Positions 15,667-25,053 of a stretch of 64,000 bases of DNA are shown one piece after another. A program made the translations under genes and the position numbers. The notes below the pieces were generated by a model. That model made no database searches. It was given only the letters and a program-made list of their open reading frames with translations, and was not told the DNA's origin. This stretch comes from Phaeobacter sp. CECT 5382 (GTDB lineage: Bacteria; Pseudomonadota; Alphaproteobacteria; Rhodobacterales; Rhodobacteraceae). The stretch is from assembly GCF_001457775.1 (NCBI RefSeq), contig NZ_CYSG01000013.1, positions 38,616 through 102,615 of the forward strand. Reading direction: 5' to 3'. Position 1 is the stretch's first letter, and every line of letters starts with the position of its first letter.

Positions 15667-17691
15667 ATGGGGAAAATACGGCTGAATCAGCATTTGCTGG
15701 GGACCGTTTCCATTTTGGGTTTGACCATGGGGTCAGGCCTTGCGGCGCAGGAATTGGCGGCAGACCAGTCGGAAATTCTGCCTGCAGAGATCCAGGAAGA
15801 CGGGTTTCTGGGCACGGTTGAGCTGGGGCAGGGCAAGCGCGAAGTGCAGGTCAGCACAGCGGTGCCTGTGACGGTGATCAATCAGGAAGAAATCGACGAT
15901 CGCCAGGCGGGCACAGTGGCAGAGCTGATCGATTCCGTTCCGGGGGTATCGCTGGTGAACGGCTCGCGCCCCGAAGGGTCAGGCATCAATATTCGTGGCT
16001 TTGGGGCCAATGGCACCTACGGCACCGACCAGAAGGTGGCAATTGTCATTGACGGGGCAACGACGGGATCAGAAGAGATCTACCGGATCGGCACGCAGCT
16101 GTTCACGGATCCATCACTGTACAAAAGCGTTTCGGTCATTCGCGGCACTGTCGGGTCCTTTGAGTTCGGTTCGGGCATTGTTGGCGGCGTGGTGCAGTTT
16201 GACACCAAGGATGCGTCAGATTTCACCGGCGGCGAGCTGGGCCTGCGCCTGCGCCAGACGCTAGGCTATACCTCCAATGGCCAAGGCTATCACAGCTCGA
16301 CAATTCTGGCCTGGCAGCCGCTGGAAAACCTTGAGGTTCTGCTGAACTACACCAAGCGCGACAGCGATGCTTACAAGGATGGTGATGGCAATCTGGTCAC
16401 CTATTCCGCAACCGAGCCATATTCCGGTCTGGCCAAGTTGAAATACACCTTTGGGGAGGCCAACGAACACGGGCTGACCTTCAGCTATCAGAAAACAGCG
16501 ACCGATGAATTTGACGCGCCTTATGATGCTTTCAACGTGGTCAATTTCGGCAATGTGAACCGTCAGACGGAATCCGAAGTCGCCACGCTGAAGTACGAAT
16601 ACAATCCGGTCGGCAATGATCTGATCGATTTGTCGGTGCAGTACTCCTATTCGGATATCTATATCGAAAGTGAGCCGACCAACCCTGGTGGGTTTGCCGA
16701 CTACCTGCTGGATGGGGATCACGACTATACCGTCGACAAGCTGACCTTGAAAAACGCGATGTACTTCCAGACCGGGGCGATCTCGCATGATCTGCGCTTT
16801 GGTGTGGAATGGATCAAGAAAGACCGACTGGAAAGCCAGGTGAGCCCGACCTCTGGCAGTGTTTCCGTCCCCGGCGGCACGGATGAACGCATTGCTTTGT
16901 TTGTGGTGGATGAAATTGATCTGGGCAACAACTGGTCAATCAGTCCAGCCCTGCGCTGGGAAGACCAGACCATCAAGGGAGCCCAGACCTACGCAGGCGA
17001 TACCTATGACAACTCGGCCCTGATGGGTGGGATCTCTGCACGCTACGAATTCAATTCGGGTTTGGCGCTCTTTGCCAGTGCAGCCTATACCGAAAGCCTG
17101 CCGATCATCGATGATCTGAGCAACCCCACCTACATGACGCAGCCTGAAAAATCGCGCACCTATGAGGTCGGCGCTTCCTATGTGGCGAGCGATATCTTCA
17201 CCGGCGAGGACAGCCTTCAGGTCAAGGCGAACGTCTTTGTGAGTGAACTTTGGGATATCACCTCCTATTCGGGCACCGGTATCGTCGAAAGCCAGGGTAT
17301 CGAACTCGAAGCTACCTATGCCTTGGCAAATGGTCTCTATTTCGATCTCAACGCGGCCTATGGCGACTACGAGGCAACAAGCACGGCTGGTGTCACTGGC
17401 GACTGGGGCAACGCGCCTGCAAACTCAGCCCGTTTCACGGTTGGCAAACGCATCGCAGAGGCCTGGGATCTGAGCTGGGAACAGGTTGTGGCTGAAAACG
17501 GCAACAACAACTACGGCGGCTACGGCGTCAGCAATCTGCGCGCCACCTTCCGTCCACAATCCGGGGTGATGAACGGCGCCGAGGTGCGGTTTGGTATCGA
17601 GAATGCCTTTGACCGCACCTATCAGGCAAATCTGGCAACGGAATCCGCGCCTGGCCGTAACTTCAAGGTCACCCTGGCCAAAACCTTCTGA
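15667..17691 (+). CDS. hmuR: TonB-dependent heme receptor
   Basis: With the ATG at 15667 the protein has 674 residues and a signal peptide (LLGTVSILGLTMGSGLAAQE, cleavage near residue 27). A plug domain follows (TAVPVTVINQEEIDDRQAGTVAELIDSVPGV, then GINIRGFGANG and VAIVIDG), then a 22-strand type beta barrel ending FKVTLAKTF with the terminal Phe needed for outer-membrane insertion. NPTYMTQPEKSRTYEVG near 482-498 matches the NPNL-type heme receptor motif. An in-frame ATG at 15625 lies too far from the signal peptide. It heads the plus-strand receptor and energy-transduction operon. Confidence 0.9.
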   Translation: MGKIRLNQHLLGTVSILGLTMGSGLAAQELAADQSEILPAEIQEDGFLGTVELGQGKREVQVSTAVPVTVINQEEIDDRQAGTVAELIDSVPGVSLVNGSRPEGSGINIRGFGANGTYGTDQKVAIVIDGATTGSEEIYRIGTQLFTDPSLYKSVSVIRGTVGSFEFGSGIVGGVVQFDTKDASDFTGGELGLRLRQTLGYTSNGQGYHSSTILAWQPLENLEVLLNYTKRDSDAYKDGDGNLVTYSATEPYSGLAKLKYTFGEANEHGLTFSYQKTATDEFDAPYDAFNVVNFGNVNRQTESEVATLKYEYNPVGNDLIDLSVQYSYSDIYIESEPTNPGGFADYLLDGDHDYTVDKLTLKNAMYFQTGAISHDLRFGVEWIKKDRLESQVSPTSGSVSVPGGTDERIALFVVDEIDLGNNWSISPALRWEDQTIKGAQTYAGDTYDNSALMGGISARYEFNSGLALFASAAYTESLPIIDDLSNPTYMTQPEKSRTYEVGASYVASDIFTGEDSLQVKANVFVSELWDITSYSGTGIVESQGIELEATYALANGLYFDLNAAYGDYEATSTAGVTGDWGNAPANSARFTVGKRIAEAWDLSWEQVVAENGNNNYGGYGVSNLRATFRPQSGVMNGAEVRFGIENAFDRTYQANLATESAPGRNFKVTLAKTF

Positions 17692-17729
17692 TCAAACAGT
17701 CTGATCTTAAGTCATTCGAGAGGAAACCA

Positions 17730-18191
17730 ATGGGATATCCGGGTAAAGACGCCCTCGCTCTGGCAGCCTTTGGGCTGTCAGTTTGGGCAGGTGGTGCAGC
17801 GGCACAGACGACTGCGGGAACTGTGACGGCCGCGGCAGCGGATAGGCCGGATATCTCCATCGAGCTCAGCGCGGTGGAAGAGGTTGGTGCGTCCTGCACC
17901 CTGTCTTTTGTGGTGAAGAACACCCATGCCAAAAACATCGTTCAGGCGGTTTATGAAACCGTGTTGTTCGATGCGCAGGGGCAGGTGGCTCGGCTGACCC
18001 TTTTGGATTTTCAGGATCTTCCTGCCGGGCGCTTGCGCGTGCGGCAGTTTCAGTTTCCCCATGCCTGCGCTGATATCAGCCGGGTGCTGATCAACGGTGC
18101 TGAAACCTGCAGCGCGCCAGGGCTGTCTGCAGGTGCCTGTTCCGAACATCTGCAGTTGCAAAGCCGTACAGAGATGGAGCTGTTGGGATGA
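17730..18191 (+). CDS. secreted protein of unknown function in the heme operon
   Basis: This 153-residue protein has a signal peptide (residues 8-26, cleavage after AAAQ). The mature part looks like a small all-beta domain with four Cys that could form two disulfides (in ASCTLSFVVKN, FPHACADIS, GAETCSAPG and GACSEH). It sits 38 bases after hmuR and overlaps exbB by 4 bases, so it is made together with the receptor and the ExbB-ExbD-TonB motor. A role in the periplasm during heme uptake is inferred. No family is recognised. Confidence 0.75.
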   Translation: MGYPGKDALALAAFGLSVWAGGAAAQTTAGTVTAAAADRPDISIELSAVEEVGASCTLSFVVKNTHAKNIVQAVYETVLFDAQGQVARLTLLDFQDLPAGRLRVRQFQFPHACADISRVLINGAETCSAPGLSAGACSEHLQLQSRTEMELLG

Positions 18192-18895
18192 GTTTGATCC
18201 GTGATGCCGTGATGCGTGTTCTGGATCTTGGGGGACCTGTGGTTTTGCTGCTCTTGGCGGTATCGGTGCTGACTGTGGCACTGGTACTGTACAAGCTGTG
18301 GCAATACCAGGCGGCACGGGTGGGGCGCCACCGGCAGCTGGCAGCAGCTGTCGCCGCCTGGGATCAGGGGCAGCAGGCACAGGCCCTGCAGGCCCTTGAT
18401 CAGAGCCGGTCTTATCTTGGCCCGGTCCTGCGTCTGGCACTGACGCAGGCGCAGGACGCGGATCTTTCGGCCCGCATAGATGCCGAGGCCGAAGATCGGT
18501 TTGCCCGCTTGGAACGTGGGCTGGGCGCGCTGGATATGGTGGCGCAACTGGCGCCCTTGATGGGCCTGTTTGGCACTGTCATTGGTATGATCGAAGCCTT
18601 TCAGAAATTGCAATCCGCGGGCTCTTCGGTGGACCCGTCGCTGCTGGCAGGCGGCATATGGGTCGCTTTGCTGACGACCGCTGCCGGGCTGGCCGTGGCA
18701 ATGCCCACCTCGCTGGTGCTGAGCTGGCTGACAGCCCGAATGCAGCGAGAACGGGTCTTTGCCAATCATGCGTTTCGGGTTGCTTTTGCCCCCCGTGTCT
18801 CCCTTGAGACAGATACAGCTACGGTTGGCGCGACGCAGCAGGCATCGGTGCCAGTGCAACCCGATCAAGGCGGATCATTGGCTCATGCCGTTTAA
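18188..18895 (+). CDS. exbB: ExbB/TolQ/MotA-family proton channel protein
   Basis: This 235-residue protein has one helix at about 14-36, a cytoplasmic region, and two helices near 118-145 and 155-180. The core motifs LAPLMGLFGTVIGMIEAF and GGIWVALLTTAAGLAVAMPT are typical of ExbB/TolQ. It forms the pentameric stator around ExbD and uses the proton gradient to move TonB. It overlaps the upstream secreted protein gene by 4 bases and the first exbD by 11 bases. Confidence 0.92.
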   Translation: MSLIRDAVMRVLDLGGPVVLLLLAVSVLTVALVLYKLWQYQAARVGRHRQLAAAVAAWDQGQQAQALQALDQSRSYLGPVLRLALTQAQDADLSARIDAEAEDRFARLERGLGALDMVAQLAPLMGLFGTVIGMIEAFQKLQSAGSSVDPSLLAGGIWVALLTTAAGLAVAMPTSLVLSWLTARMQRERVFANHAFRVAFAPRVSLETDTATVGATQQASVPVQPDQGGSLAHAV

Positions 18896-19268
18896 ACTGC
18901 AGGGGCCAAGACGCGGGCGGATGTCGATGACCTCGCTGATTGATGTGATTTTTCTATTGTTGCTGTTTTTCATGCTGACCTCGACCTTCTCAAAATACGG
19001 CGAGGTAGAGCTGATGGCCGCCGGGCAGGCGCAGGGGGGAGCGGATCGTCAGATGCTGTTTGTCACTTTGGCCGCGTCGGGTCTGGCTCTGAACGGACAG
19101 CCCGTGGATCTGGGGAGGATTGCCGATTTGGTGCGGTCGCAGCCACAGGATGGCGGTGGACATCTGGTGTTGATCAGCCCGGACGATAGGGTAAGCGCGC
19201 AGGCGCTGGTTGATCTTTTGGCCACCCTGCGGCAGGTGGAAAAACTGCAAACCGTGGTGCTGGGCTGA
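18885..19268 (+). CDS. exbD: ExbD, first copy (with the conserved Asp)
   Basis: With the ATG at 18885 the protein has 127 residues: one transmembrane helix at about 18-38 and a periplasmic domain. The helix starts SLIDVIFLLLLFFM, with Asp20 at the place of the proton-carrying Asp25 of E. coli ExbD. An open frame extends upstream inside exbB but is a shadow. The gene overlaps exbB by 11 bases and the second exbD by 1 base. Confidence 0.9.
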   Translation: MPFKLQGPRRGRMSMTSLIDVIFLLLLFFMLTSTFSKYGEVELMAAGQAQGGADRQMLFVTLAASGLALNGQPVDLGRIADLVRSQPQDGGGHLVLISPDDRVSAQALVDLLATLRQVEKLQTVVLG

Positions 19269-19657
19269 TGCAGTTGAAACCCCGTGCCACCAGTCAGAAA
19301 GAGCCGACGATTGCCCTGATCAATATCGTCTTTCTGATGCTGATCTTCTTTATGATTGCGGGCACACTGGCGCCGCCACTCGATAAGGATATCAGCCTGA
19401 TCAAGACAGCGGATCTGGAGGGGCGGGAGCCTCCCGACACATTGGTGGTGCATGCTGATGGGCGTCTGTCTTTGCGTGGCGTTGCGGTAGCGGATGCTGC
19501 CGCCTATATGGCCGGGCTTGCGCCCGATGTGCGCGCTGAGGTGCGGCTGGTGCCGGATCAGGCTTTGTCTGCCAAAAAACTGGTGCAATTGGGCAATGCG
19601 CTGCGTGCGAGCGGCGCCCAGCGGGTGTTGCTGGTGTCAGAACGGGCCTTGCCATGA
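19268..19657 (+). CDS. ExbD paralogue, second copy (Asp replaced by Asn)
   Basis: This 129-residue protein has the ExbD layout: a short cytoplasmic tail, one helix at about 15-35 and a periplasmic domain ending RVLLVSERALP. The helix reads ALINIVFLMLIFFMIAG: where ExbD has Asp there is Asn19 (codon AAT). In E. coli ExbD this Asp is essential for proton flow, so this copy should not carry protons itself. It probably pairs with the first copy. It overlaps exbD by 1 base and tonB by 4 bases. Confidence 0.88.
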   Translation: MQLKPRATSQKEPTIALINIVFLMLIFFMIAGTLAPPLDKDISLIKTADLEGREPPDTLVVHADGRLSLRGVAVADAAAYMAGLAPDVRAEVRLVPDQALSAKKLVQLGNALRASGAQRVLLVSERALP

Positions 19658-20781
19658 CGGCTCTACCTCCATCAGCCGTCTGGCCGCAGAGTAGGCATCT
19701 AGAGCAGCAGTCGCGGTCTGTGCCAAGCTCCCGACTTGCGGCACTGGCAGCACTGGGGCTGGCCTTTGTCGCTCACGCGAGCTTTGCCTTTTGGGGGGCT
19801 ACAGTTCCTGTTGAACAAGCAGGCGGAAATACCGCCTTGGCGGCGCAGGGAAACAGTTTTGCGAATATGGCAACCGGTGTGCAAACCCCGAAGCCTGCTG
19901 TTGACGCCCAGCAGGCACAAGAGCCGGAAAAACCGGCCCCTGAGCGGCCCCAAACCCCGGTAGCGTCACTGCCTTCTGCCGCTGAAAAGGTCACACCAAT
20001 CAAACCTGTTCGGAATCAATGGCCAAAAGTTCAGACGCCAGCCAGTTCCGCTGAGGCGACCCTAGCGGCGCAGGGCGACATACCTTTGCTTGCTGCGAAG
20101 AGCCCCGAGACGACCGATCCTGTCGCCAAACCAATACGGCAGTTACAGGCACAGGCTCCGCCTGCACAGACATCTGGCCCTGAAGACGTTTTGCAGGTCG
20201 AGGCCCTGTCACCACAAATGGAAACGGTACAGAAAAAGCCGGTACATTTGTCACAACCGGACCCTGTCAAAGCGCGGCCTCCAGAGCCGCAAAGCCCTCA
20301 GGTAGAGCGATCACTACGCCCTCCGGAGCGGCCACAAACCCCTGACCCGGAACCTGTTCTGCAAGCACAAAGGAAACCTGCGCCGAAGACGGTACCAAAG
20401 ACCGCGTCAAAACCGCAGGGCAACGGAGAGGTCAATGCAACCCGAGGTGTGGCACAATCGAGCCGCCAGAAATCTGGGGGGCAGGCGCAAAACACTGCAG
20501 GTCAAGCCAAGGTTCAAGGGAGTGCCGCAGCAAGCAACTATGCGGGCCTGGTGATGCGCCGGATCCAGCGTGCCAAGCGCCGGGCTGCTGTCAAAGGAGT
20601 CGCCATGGTACGGTTTTCAGTCACAGCCAGTGGTGCCTTGGCGGGAGTCAGCATCGCCCGCAGCTCCGGGTCGGGTAAACTGGATGGGGTCGCGCTGGCA
20701 CAGGTGCGCCGGGCCGCGCCCTTTCCGCCACCACCAGCAGGGGCACGCACTACGTTTACAGTCCGGATCAAGGGCAACTGA
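19654..20781 (+). CDS. tonB: TonB energy-transducing protein
   Basis: This 375-residue protein has a cytoplasmic tail, a transmembrane helix at about 27-48 that contains His (FVAHASFAFW, matching the conserved TonB His), a long Pro-, Lys- and Gln-rich periplasmic linker (about 85-280), and a C-terminal TonB domain from YAGLVMRRIQRAKRRA through VRFSVTASGALAGVSIARSSG to the end. It passes energy from ExbBD to the heme receptor HmuR. The long linker suits spanning the periplasm. It ends the operon. Confidence 0.92.
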   Translation: MTALPPSAVWPQSRHLEQQSRSVPSSRLAALAALGLAFVAHASFAFWGATVPVEQAGGNTALAAQGNSFANMATGVQTPKPAVDAQQAQEPEKPAPERPQTPVASLPSAAEKVTPIKPVRNQWPKVQTPASSAEATLAAQGDIPLLAAKSPETTDPVAKPIRQLQAQAPPAQTSGPEDVLQVEALSPQMETVQKKPVHLSQPDPVKARPPEPQSPQVERSLRPPERPQTPDPEPVLQAQRKPAPKTVPKTASKPQGNGEVNATRGVAQSSRQKSGGQAQNTAGQAKVQGSAAASNYAGLVMRRIQRAKRRAAVKGVAMVRFSVTASGALAGVSIARSSGSGKLDGVALAQVRRAAPFPPPPAGARTTFTVRIKGN

Positions 20782-20905
20782 TCCAGGCTGCCCTCGCCGC
20801 AATTGTATTTTGATCAAATTCTTGCGGGCGGGTGTCTGCCTGGGCTAAGCATCGCTCAGAAACGTTCACCAAGGGGGCAATCCCCGTGCAAGGAGAGATG
20901 CCCTC

Positions 20906-22024
20906 ATGACCACTAGATCCGGGACCCCGCTTTCTGGCCTCAAGGTTGTTGAACTTGCCCGTATTCTGGCCGGCCCCTGGATTGGGCAGTCACTGGCGGA
21001 TCTTGGAGCCGATGTGGTCAAGGTCGAAAGCCCCGAAGGCGATGATACCCGCCGTTGGGGCCCTCCGTTTATCGAACGTGACGGCGACAAAACAGCCGCC
21101 TACTACTATGCGGCCAATCGCGGCAAAACCTGCGTGACGGCAGATTTCAGAACGGATGCGGGTCGCGCGCAGGTGCTGGATCTGATCCGCGACGCTGATA
21201 TCCTGATCGAGAATTTCAAAGTCGGCGGGCTGGCCAAATATGGTCTCGACTATGACAGCGTTGCGCAGGTGAATCCGCGCCTGATCTATTGTTCGGTCAC
21301 AGGGTTTGGCCAGGACGGGCCCTATGCCAAACGGGCTGGTTACGACTTTTTGTTGCAGGGGATGTCGGGGCTCATGTCGATCACTGGTGAGTCCGCGGGC
21401 CAGCCGCAAAAGGTCGGCGTGGCAATCACCGATGTGGTTACCGGACTTTATGGTACCATCGGCATTCTGGCAGCGGTGGAGCAGCGTCACAGATCCGGGC
21501 GCGGCCAGCATATCGACATGTCCCTGCTGGACTGCGCTACGGCGGTATTGGCCAATCAGGCGATGAATTATCTCGCCACCGGAGAAAGCCCGACCCGACT
21601 GGGCAATGAGCATCCCAATATCGCCCCCTATCAGGTCATGATGGTTTCTGACGGCCATATCATTCTGGCGGTAGGCAATGACGGGCAGTTCCAGCGGCTG
21701 TGCGATGTGCTGGGGTTGGAGGGGGGGAAAGCGGATGCGCGCTTTGCCTCTAACCAATCACGGGTTGCCAACCGGCAGGCGCTGACAGCGCTGCTGGAGG
21801 CGGTAGTGACGGGCTGGACGCAGACGGAGCTGCTTGCCGCACTAGAGGCAGCAACCGTGCCCGCAGGCCCTATCAACACGGTTGGTCAGGCCTTTGAAGA
21901 TCCCCAGATCCAGCATCGTCAGATGCAGATCGCACCCGAGGGGATTCCCGGCGTGCGTGGTCCATGGAGGTTTTCGGATGCTGAGCTGGCGCTGGACAAA
22001 TCCGCGCCGATCCTGCCCAAGTAA
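20906..22024 (+). CDS. CaiB/BaiF-type family III CoA-transferase
   Basis: This 372-residue protein has the full family III layout: LSGLKVVELARILAGPWIGQSLADLGADVVKVE at the start, NRGKTCVTADF near 71-81, VTGFGQDGPYAKRAGYD near 131-147, and VGVAITDVVTG with the likely catalytic Asp at 176, which forms acyl-aspartyl intermediates. It moves CoA between carboxylic acids; the substrates cannot be read from sequence. AGGAGAG lies about 9 bases before the ATG. It stands alone between tonB and a convergent regulator. Confidence 0.9.
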   Translation: MTTRSGTPLSGLKVVELARILAGPWIGQSLADLGADVVKVESPEGDDTRRWGPPFIERDGDKTAAYYYAANRGKTCVTADFRTDAGRAQVLDLIRDADILIENFKVGGLAKYGLDYDSVAQVNPRLIYCSVTGFGQDGPYAKRAGYDFLLQGMSGLMSITGESAGQPQKVGVAITDVVTGLYGTIGILAAVEQRHRSGRGQHIDMSLLDCATAVLANQAMNYLATGESPTRLGNEHPNIAPYQVMMVSDGHIILAVGNDGQFQRLCDVLGLEGGKADARFASNQSRVANRQALTALLEAVVTGWTQTELLAALEAATVPAGPINTVGQAFEDPQIQHRQMQIAPEGIPGVRGPWRFSDAELALDKSAPILPK

Positions 22025-22045
22025 ACTCTTCAAATGACCAGCGAT

Positions 22046-22837
22046 CTAGTCTGCAGTGGGGTTGATGCTGATCGGCAGCTGGTCACCCAGCAGGCGGCGC
22101 ACTTTTGGGTCCAGCTTGGCGCTTGCCTGTGGATAGGCCCCGGTGAGCGCCAGGGCTTCGCGGGCCGAGACCCGCTCGGGGATGCGCACCCAGACGGTGC
22201 GGGTGGAAAATGGCTGTTGGTCGGGGCGCGCGGAGACCCCAAGCGTCAGCCCCTGTAGGTAAGAAACTTGCTGCGGGTGTTCCGGCATCATGACTGTTTC
22301 GGACAGAAATCCCCCGTCGCGCCGCGGCGTTTCATACATGCACAACCGGTTGCCACGGAAACTCACCAGTCCCTGATAGCGCCCGCGCTGGCGTATGCTG
22401 CCATCACCAGAGGTTGCGCGTTCATAGGTATGCGACACCACATGGCCCTCTTGGGCGCGTAGCTGGATCAGGCTGCGCAGGATTTGCCCCGGCCAAGTGG
22501 GGGTGCGGAAATAGGCGTGATAGGCCCCCAGAAACCGGCGCAAAGGTCGGGCCTGATCCTGAAACAACGCATTGAACTGGGTGAGATGCGCGCTGAGGGA
22601 TTGCGGCGCGCTCTGGGTCTGGGCAGCGCAGAATTCGCGGTGTGTTGCAAAGAGCTCTGCCTCTGACAGGCCGAAATATCGCGCGATGCGCCGCAGGTTA
22701 TGCGCCGAGGGCAGGCCAGCGCCGCTGAGGTAGCGGTTGAACTGCTGACGATTGATGCCAATGCCACGACAGGTCTGGGCAATCGGCCCAGCTTCGGCAC
22801 AGAGCCAGCGCAGGTTTTGTGAAAAATCAACTGGCAC
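22046..22837 (-). CDS. XRE-type helix-turn-helix transcriptional regulator
   Basis: This 263-residue protein has a lambda-repressor-like HTH at about residues 5-62 (IAQTCRGIGINRQQFNRYLSG, then HNLRRIARYFGLSEAELF). A C-terminal region of about 170 residues, beta-rich and with no recognised ligand-binding family, follows. It is divergent from the CocE-like hydrolase with 133 bases between starts and convergent with the CoA-transferase, so control of the hydrolase is a fair guess. Confidence 0.8.
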   Translation of the reverse strand: MPVDFSQNLRWLCAEAGPIAQTCRGIGINRQQFNRYLSGAGLPSAHNLRRIARYFGLSEAELFATHREFCAAQTQSAPQSLSAHLTQFNALFQDQARPLRRFLGAYHAYFRTPTWPGQILRSLIQLRAQEGHVVSHTYERATSGDGSIRQRGRYQGLVSFRGNRLCMYETPRRDGGFLSETVMMPEHPQQVSYLQGLTLGVSARPDQQPFSTRTVWVRIPERVSAREALALTGAYPQASAKLDPKVRRLLGDQLPISINPTAD

Positions 22838-22970
22838 CAGCTTATCCCTTCGCGGTTTTCTCCAAAGTCGCTTACATTCGCGTCACATTACACACAAGTG
22901 CTCACTTTCCTTCAGTGCTGCCTTTCGGCAAGGCTGGGGCAAATGCCCTTGCCTGAAAAGAGACCGCCGG

Positions 22971-24974
22971 ATGTCCCGTGCCCCCTGTCCCCCTTGTGCC
23001 TATGATCTGATAGAAACCACCTGGATCCCGCTGCCCGATGGCCGCCGCTTGGCCGCTCGCATGTGGTTGCCACAGGTCGATGGCCCGGTGCCTGCCATCT
23101 TGGAATATCTGCCTTATCGCAAGGGCGATGGGACTGCTCCGCGCGATGAGACCACCCATACTGTGTTTGCTACCGAAGGCTATGCCGGCATTCGGGTCGA
23201 CATCGCTGGGACCGGCGACAGCGAAGGGGTGTTTGATGATGAGTATTCCGAACAGGAGCTGAGCGACGGCGAGGCGGTTCTGGCCTGGATCGCGGCGCAG
23301 GACTGGTGTGACGGCAATATCGGCATGATCGGGATCTCCTGGGGCGGTTTCAACGGCTTGCAGCTCGCCTTTCGCCGCCCCGAGGCGCTCAAGGCGGTGG
23401 TCTCCGTGGCCTCGACTACGGATCGCTATGCCGATGATATCCACTATATGGGCGGCTGCCTGCTGAGCGATAATGCCAACTGGGCCAGCCAGATGTTCGC
23501 CTATCAATCGCGCCCAGCGGATCCGGAAAACCGCCCCGACTGGCGCGCCGACTGGATCAAGCGGATGGAGGATATGCCTTTTATGGCCGCCGAGTGGCTG
23601 CGCCATCAGACCCGCGACGGGCAGTGGAAACATGGTTCGGTCTGCGAGGACTGGGCGGCAATCCAAGCGCCGGTTCTGGCGATCACTGGTTGGGCGGATG
23701 CCTATGTCAACGCACCACCCCGGCTGGCTGCAAACCTCAAGGTGCCTGCCAAGGCCCTCGTAGGCCCGTGGGAGCATCGCTACGCCCATATCGCTAAGCT
23801 GGATCCTGCGGATTTTCATGGCGAAGTGCTGGCCTGGTTCGACAAGTGGCTCAAGGGCGATGAGACGGGTGTCGAGAGCCTGCCGGATTACCGCACCTAC
23901 ATGCAGGAACACTTCAACCCGACCATGCAGAATAAGCCCCGACAGGGGCGTTGGATCGCCGAGGAAGAGTGGCCCTCTCCCAATGTGCGGGATCAAGTGA
24001 TGTATCTTGGGGCGGGAGCTCTGGAAGAAGACCCCACGGCAGGTCGGCAGCTCGTGAGCAATCCTGCGATACTGGGGCAGGCCAGTGGCTATTTCTGCGC
24101 CGGTATGCGCTACGACAACGAGCTGCCGGGGGATCAGTCCGGGGACGACGTGCTTTCTTCCTGTTTTGATACCCCACCGCTGGCCGCGCCGTTGGAGCTT
24201 CTTGGCCGTCCCCGCCTGCGGGTCTCGTTCAGCGTGGACCGGCCGGTGGCACAGCTGGTCGCCCGGCTTTGTGATGTCGCCCCAACGGGAGTGTCGCAGC
24301 GCATCACGTTTCGTCCGCTGAACCTGACCCATTGCAACAGCCACGAGAAGCCCGAATACCTGGTGCCGGGGCAGGTCTACGAGGCCGAGATCGAGCTGAA
24401 TGAATGCGCGCATCATCTGCGGGCCGGGCATCAGCTGCGGCTGGCGCTATCGACATCTTACTGGCCCATCGTCTGGCCTGCGCCCGAGGCGGCAGAAGTG
24501 ACGCTGCATCTGGAGGGCTGTGCGCTGGTGCTGCCAGAGCGTCAGGTCGCACAAGAGATCGATCCGCAAAACCCGGCTGCGGCGCGAGACTACCCGTCTT
24601 TACAGTCAGAAGAGTTGCGCGCGCCCGGCGGCAGGTCAGAGACAAAGCTGCGCGCGGATGGAACGCTGGTGCTGGATACTTTTGACGACTACGGCAAGGC
24701 TGTGGATCCCTATCATGGGATGACAGTTGGGAGTCATGTGTCGATGCACTATGCCATCCACCCCGATGATCCGGCCTCGGCGGTTTTTGCCAGTGACTGG
24801 ACCTTCACCTTTGCGCGCGGGGATTGGCAGGTCGAGATCGACACGGAAAACAAGATGACCTGTGACACAGAAAACTTCTATCTCTGGCGTAGGGTGACGG
24901 CCCGCGAAGGCGCGGATGGGGCAGAGGTTTTGGTCAAGGAATGGCGCGAAACCATTGCGCGCGATTTCCTGTGA
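22971..24974 (+). CDS. CocE/NonD family alpha/beta hydrolase (X-Pro dipeptidyl-peptidase S15 type)
   Basis: With the ATG at 22971 the protein has 667 residues. The upstream open frame crosses the divergent promoter and the regulator, so the later start is chosen. Residues 10-330 form an alpha/beta hydrolase with PDGRRLAARMWLP, VRVDIAGTGDSEG and the nucleophile elbow GISWGGFNG (Ser123); ITGWADAYVN and GPWEHRYAH supply the likely Asp and His. The second half is the C-terminal jelly-roll of the family. Members cleave esters, amides or Xaa-Pro peptides; the substrate is unknown. No signal peptide is seen. Confidence 0.88.
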   Translation: MSRAPCPPCAYDLIETTWIPLPDGRRLAARMWLPQVDGPVPAILEYLPYRKGDGTAPRDETTHTVFATEGYAGIRVDIAGTGDSEGVFDDEYSEQELSDGEAVLAWIAAQDWCDGNIGMIGISWGGFNGLQLAFRRPEALKAVVSVASTTDRYADDIHYMGGCLLSDNANWASQMFAYQSRPADPENRPDWRADWIKRMEDMPFMAAEWLRHQTRDGQWKHGSVCEDWAAIQAPVLAITGWADAYVNAPPRLAANLKVPAKALVGPWEHRYAHIAKLDPADFHGEVLAWFDKWLKGDETGVESLPDYRTYMQEHFNPTMQNKPRQGRWIAEEEWPSPNVRDQVMYLGAGALEEDPTAGRQLVSNPAILGQASGYFCAGMRYDNELPGDQSGDDVLSSCFDTPPLAAPLELLGRPRLRVSFSVDRPVAQLVARLCDVAPTGVSQRITFRPLNLTHCNSHEKPEYLVPGQVYEAEIELNECAHHLRAGHQLRLALSTSYWPIVWPAPEAAEVTLHLEGCALVLPERQVAQEIDPQNPAAARDYPSLQSEELRAPGGRSETKLRADGTLVLDTFDDYGKAVDPYHGMTVGSHVSMHYAIHPDDPASAVFASDWTFTFARGDWQVEIDTENKMTCDTENFYLWRRVTAREGADGAEVLVKEWRETIARDFL

Positions 24975-24995
24975 TTTGTACTCGTGAACTACCTC

Positions 24996-25020
24996 TGGTC
25001 AGGCCGCCTGCGCCTGACCA
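24996..25020. terminator. hairpin between convergent CocE-like gene and nadC
   Basis: TGGTCAGGC (24996-25004) pairs perfectly with GCCTGACCA (25012-25020) around a 7-base loop. It lies 22 bases past the hydrolase stop and 33 bases from the end of nadC. There is no clear T-run, so terminator function is likely but not certain. Confidence 0.55.
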
Positions 25021-25053
25021 TACCGTTGGTCCGATCTTTCCGATGGTCTGGGA

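Noticed and set aside
22902..24431. A 509-codon open frame on the minus strand opposite the CocE-like gene
   Set aside because: It runs against a gene with clear family motifs; its protein has no recognised domain and the odd composition of a high-GC antisense frame.
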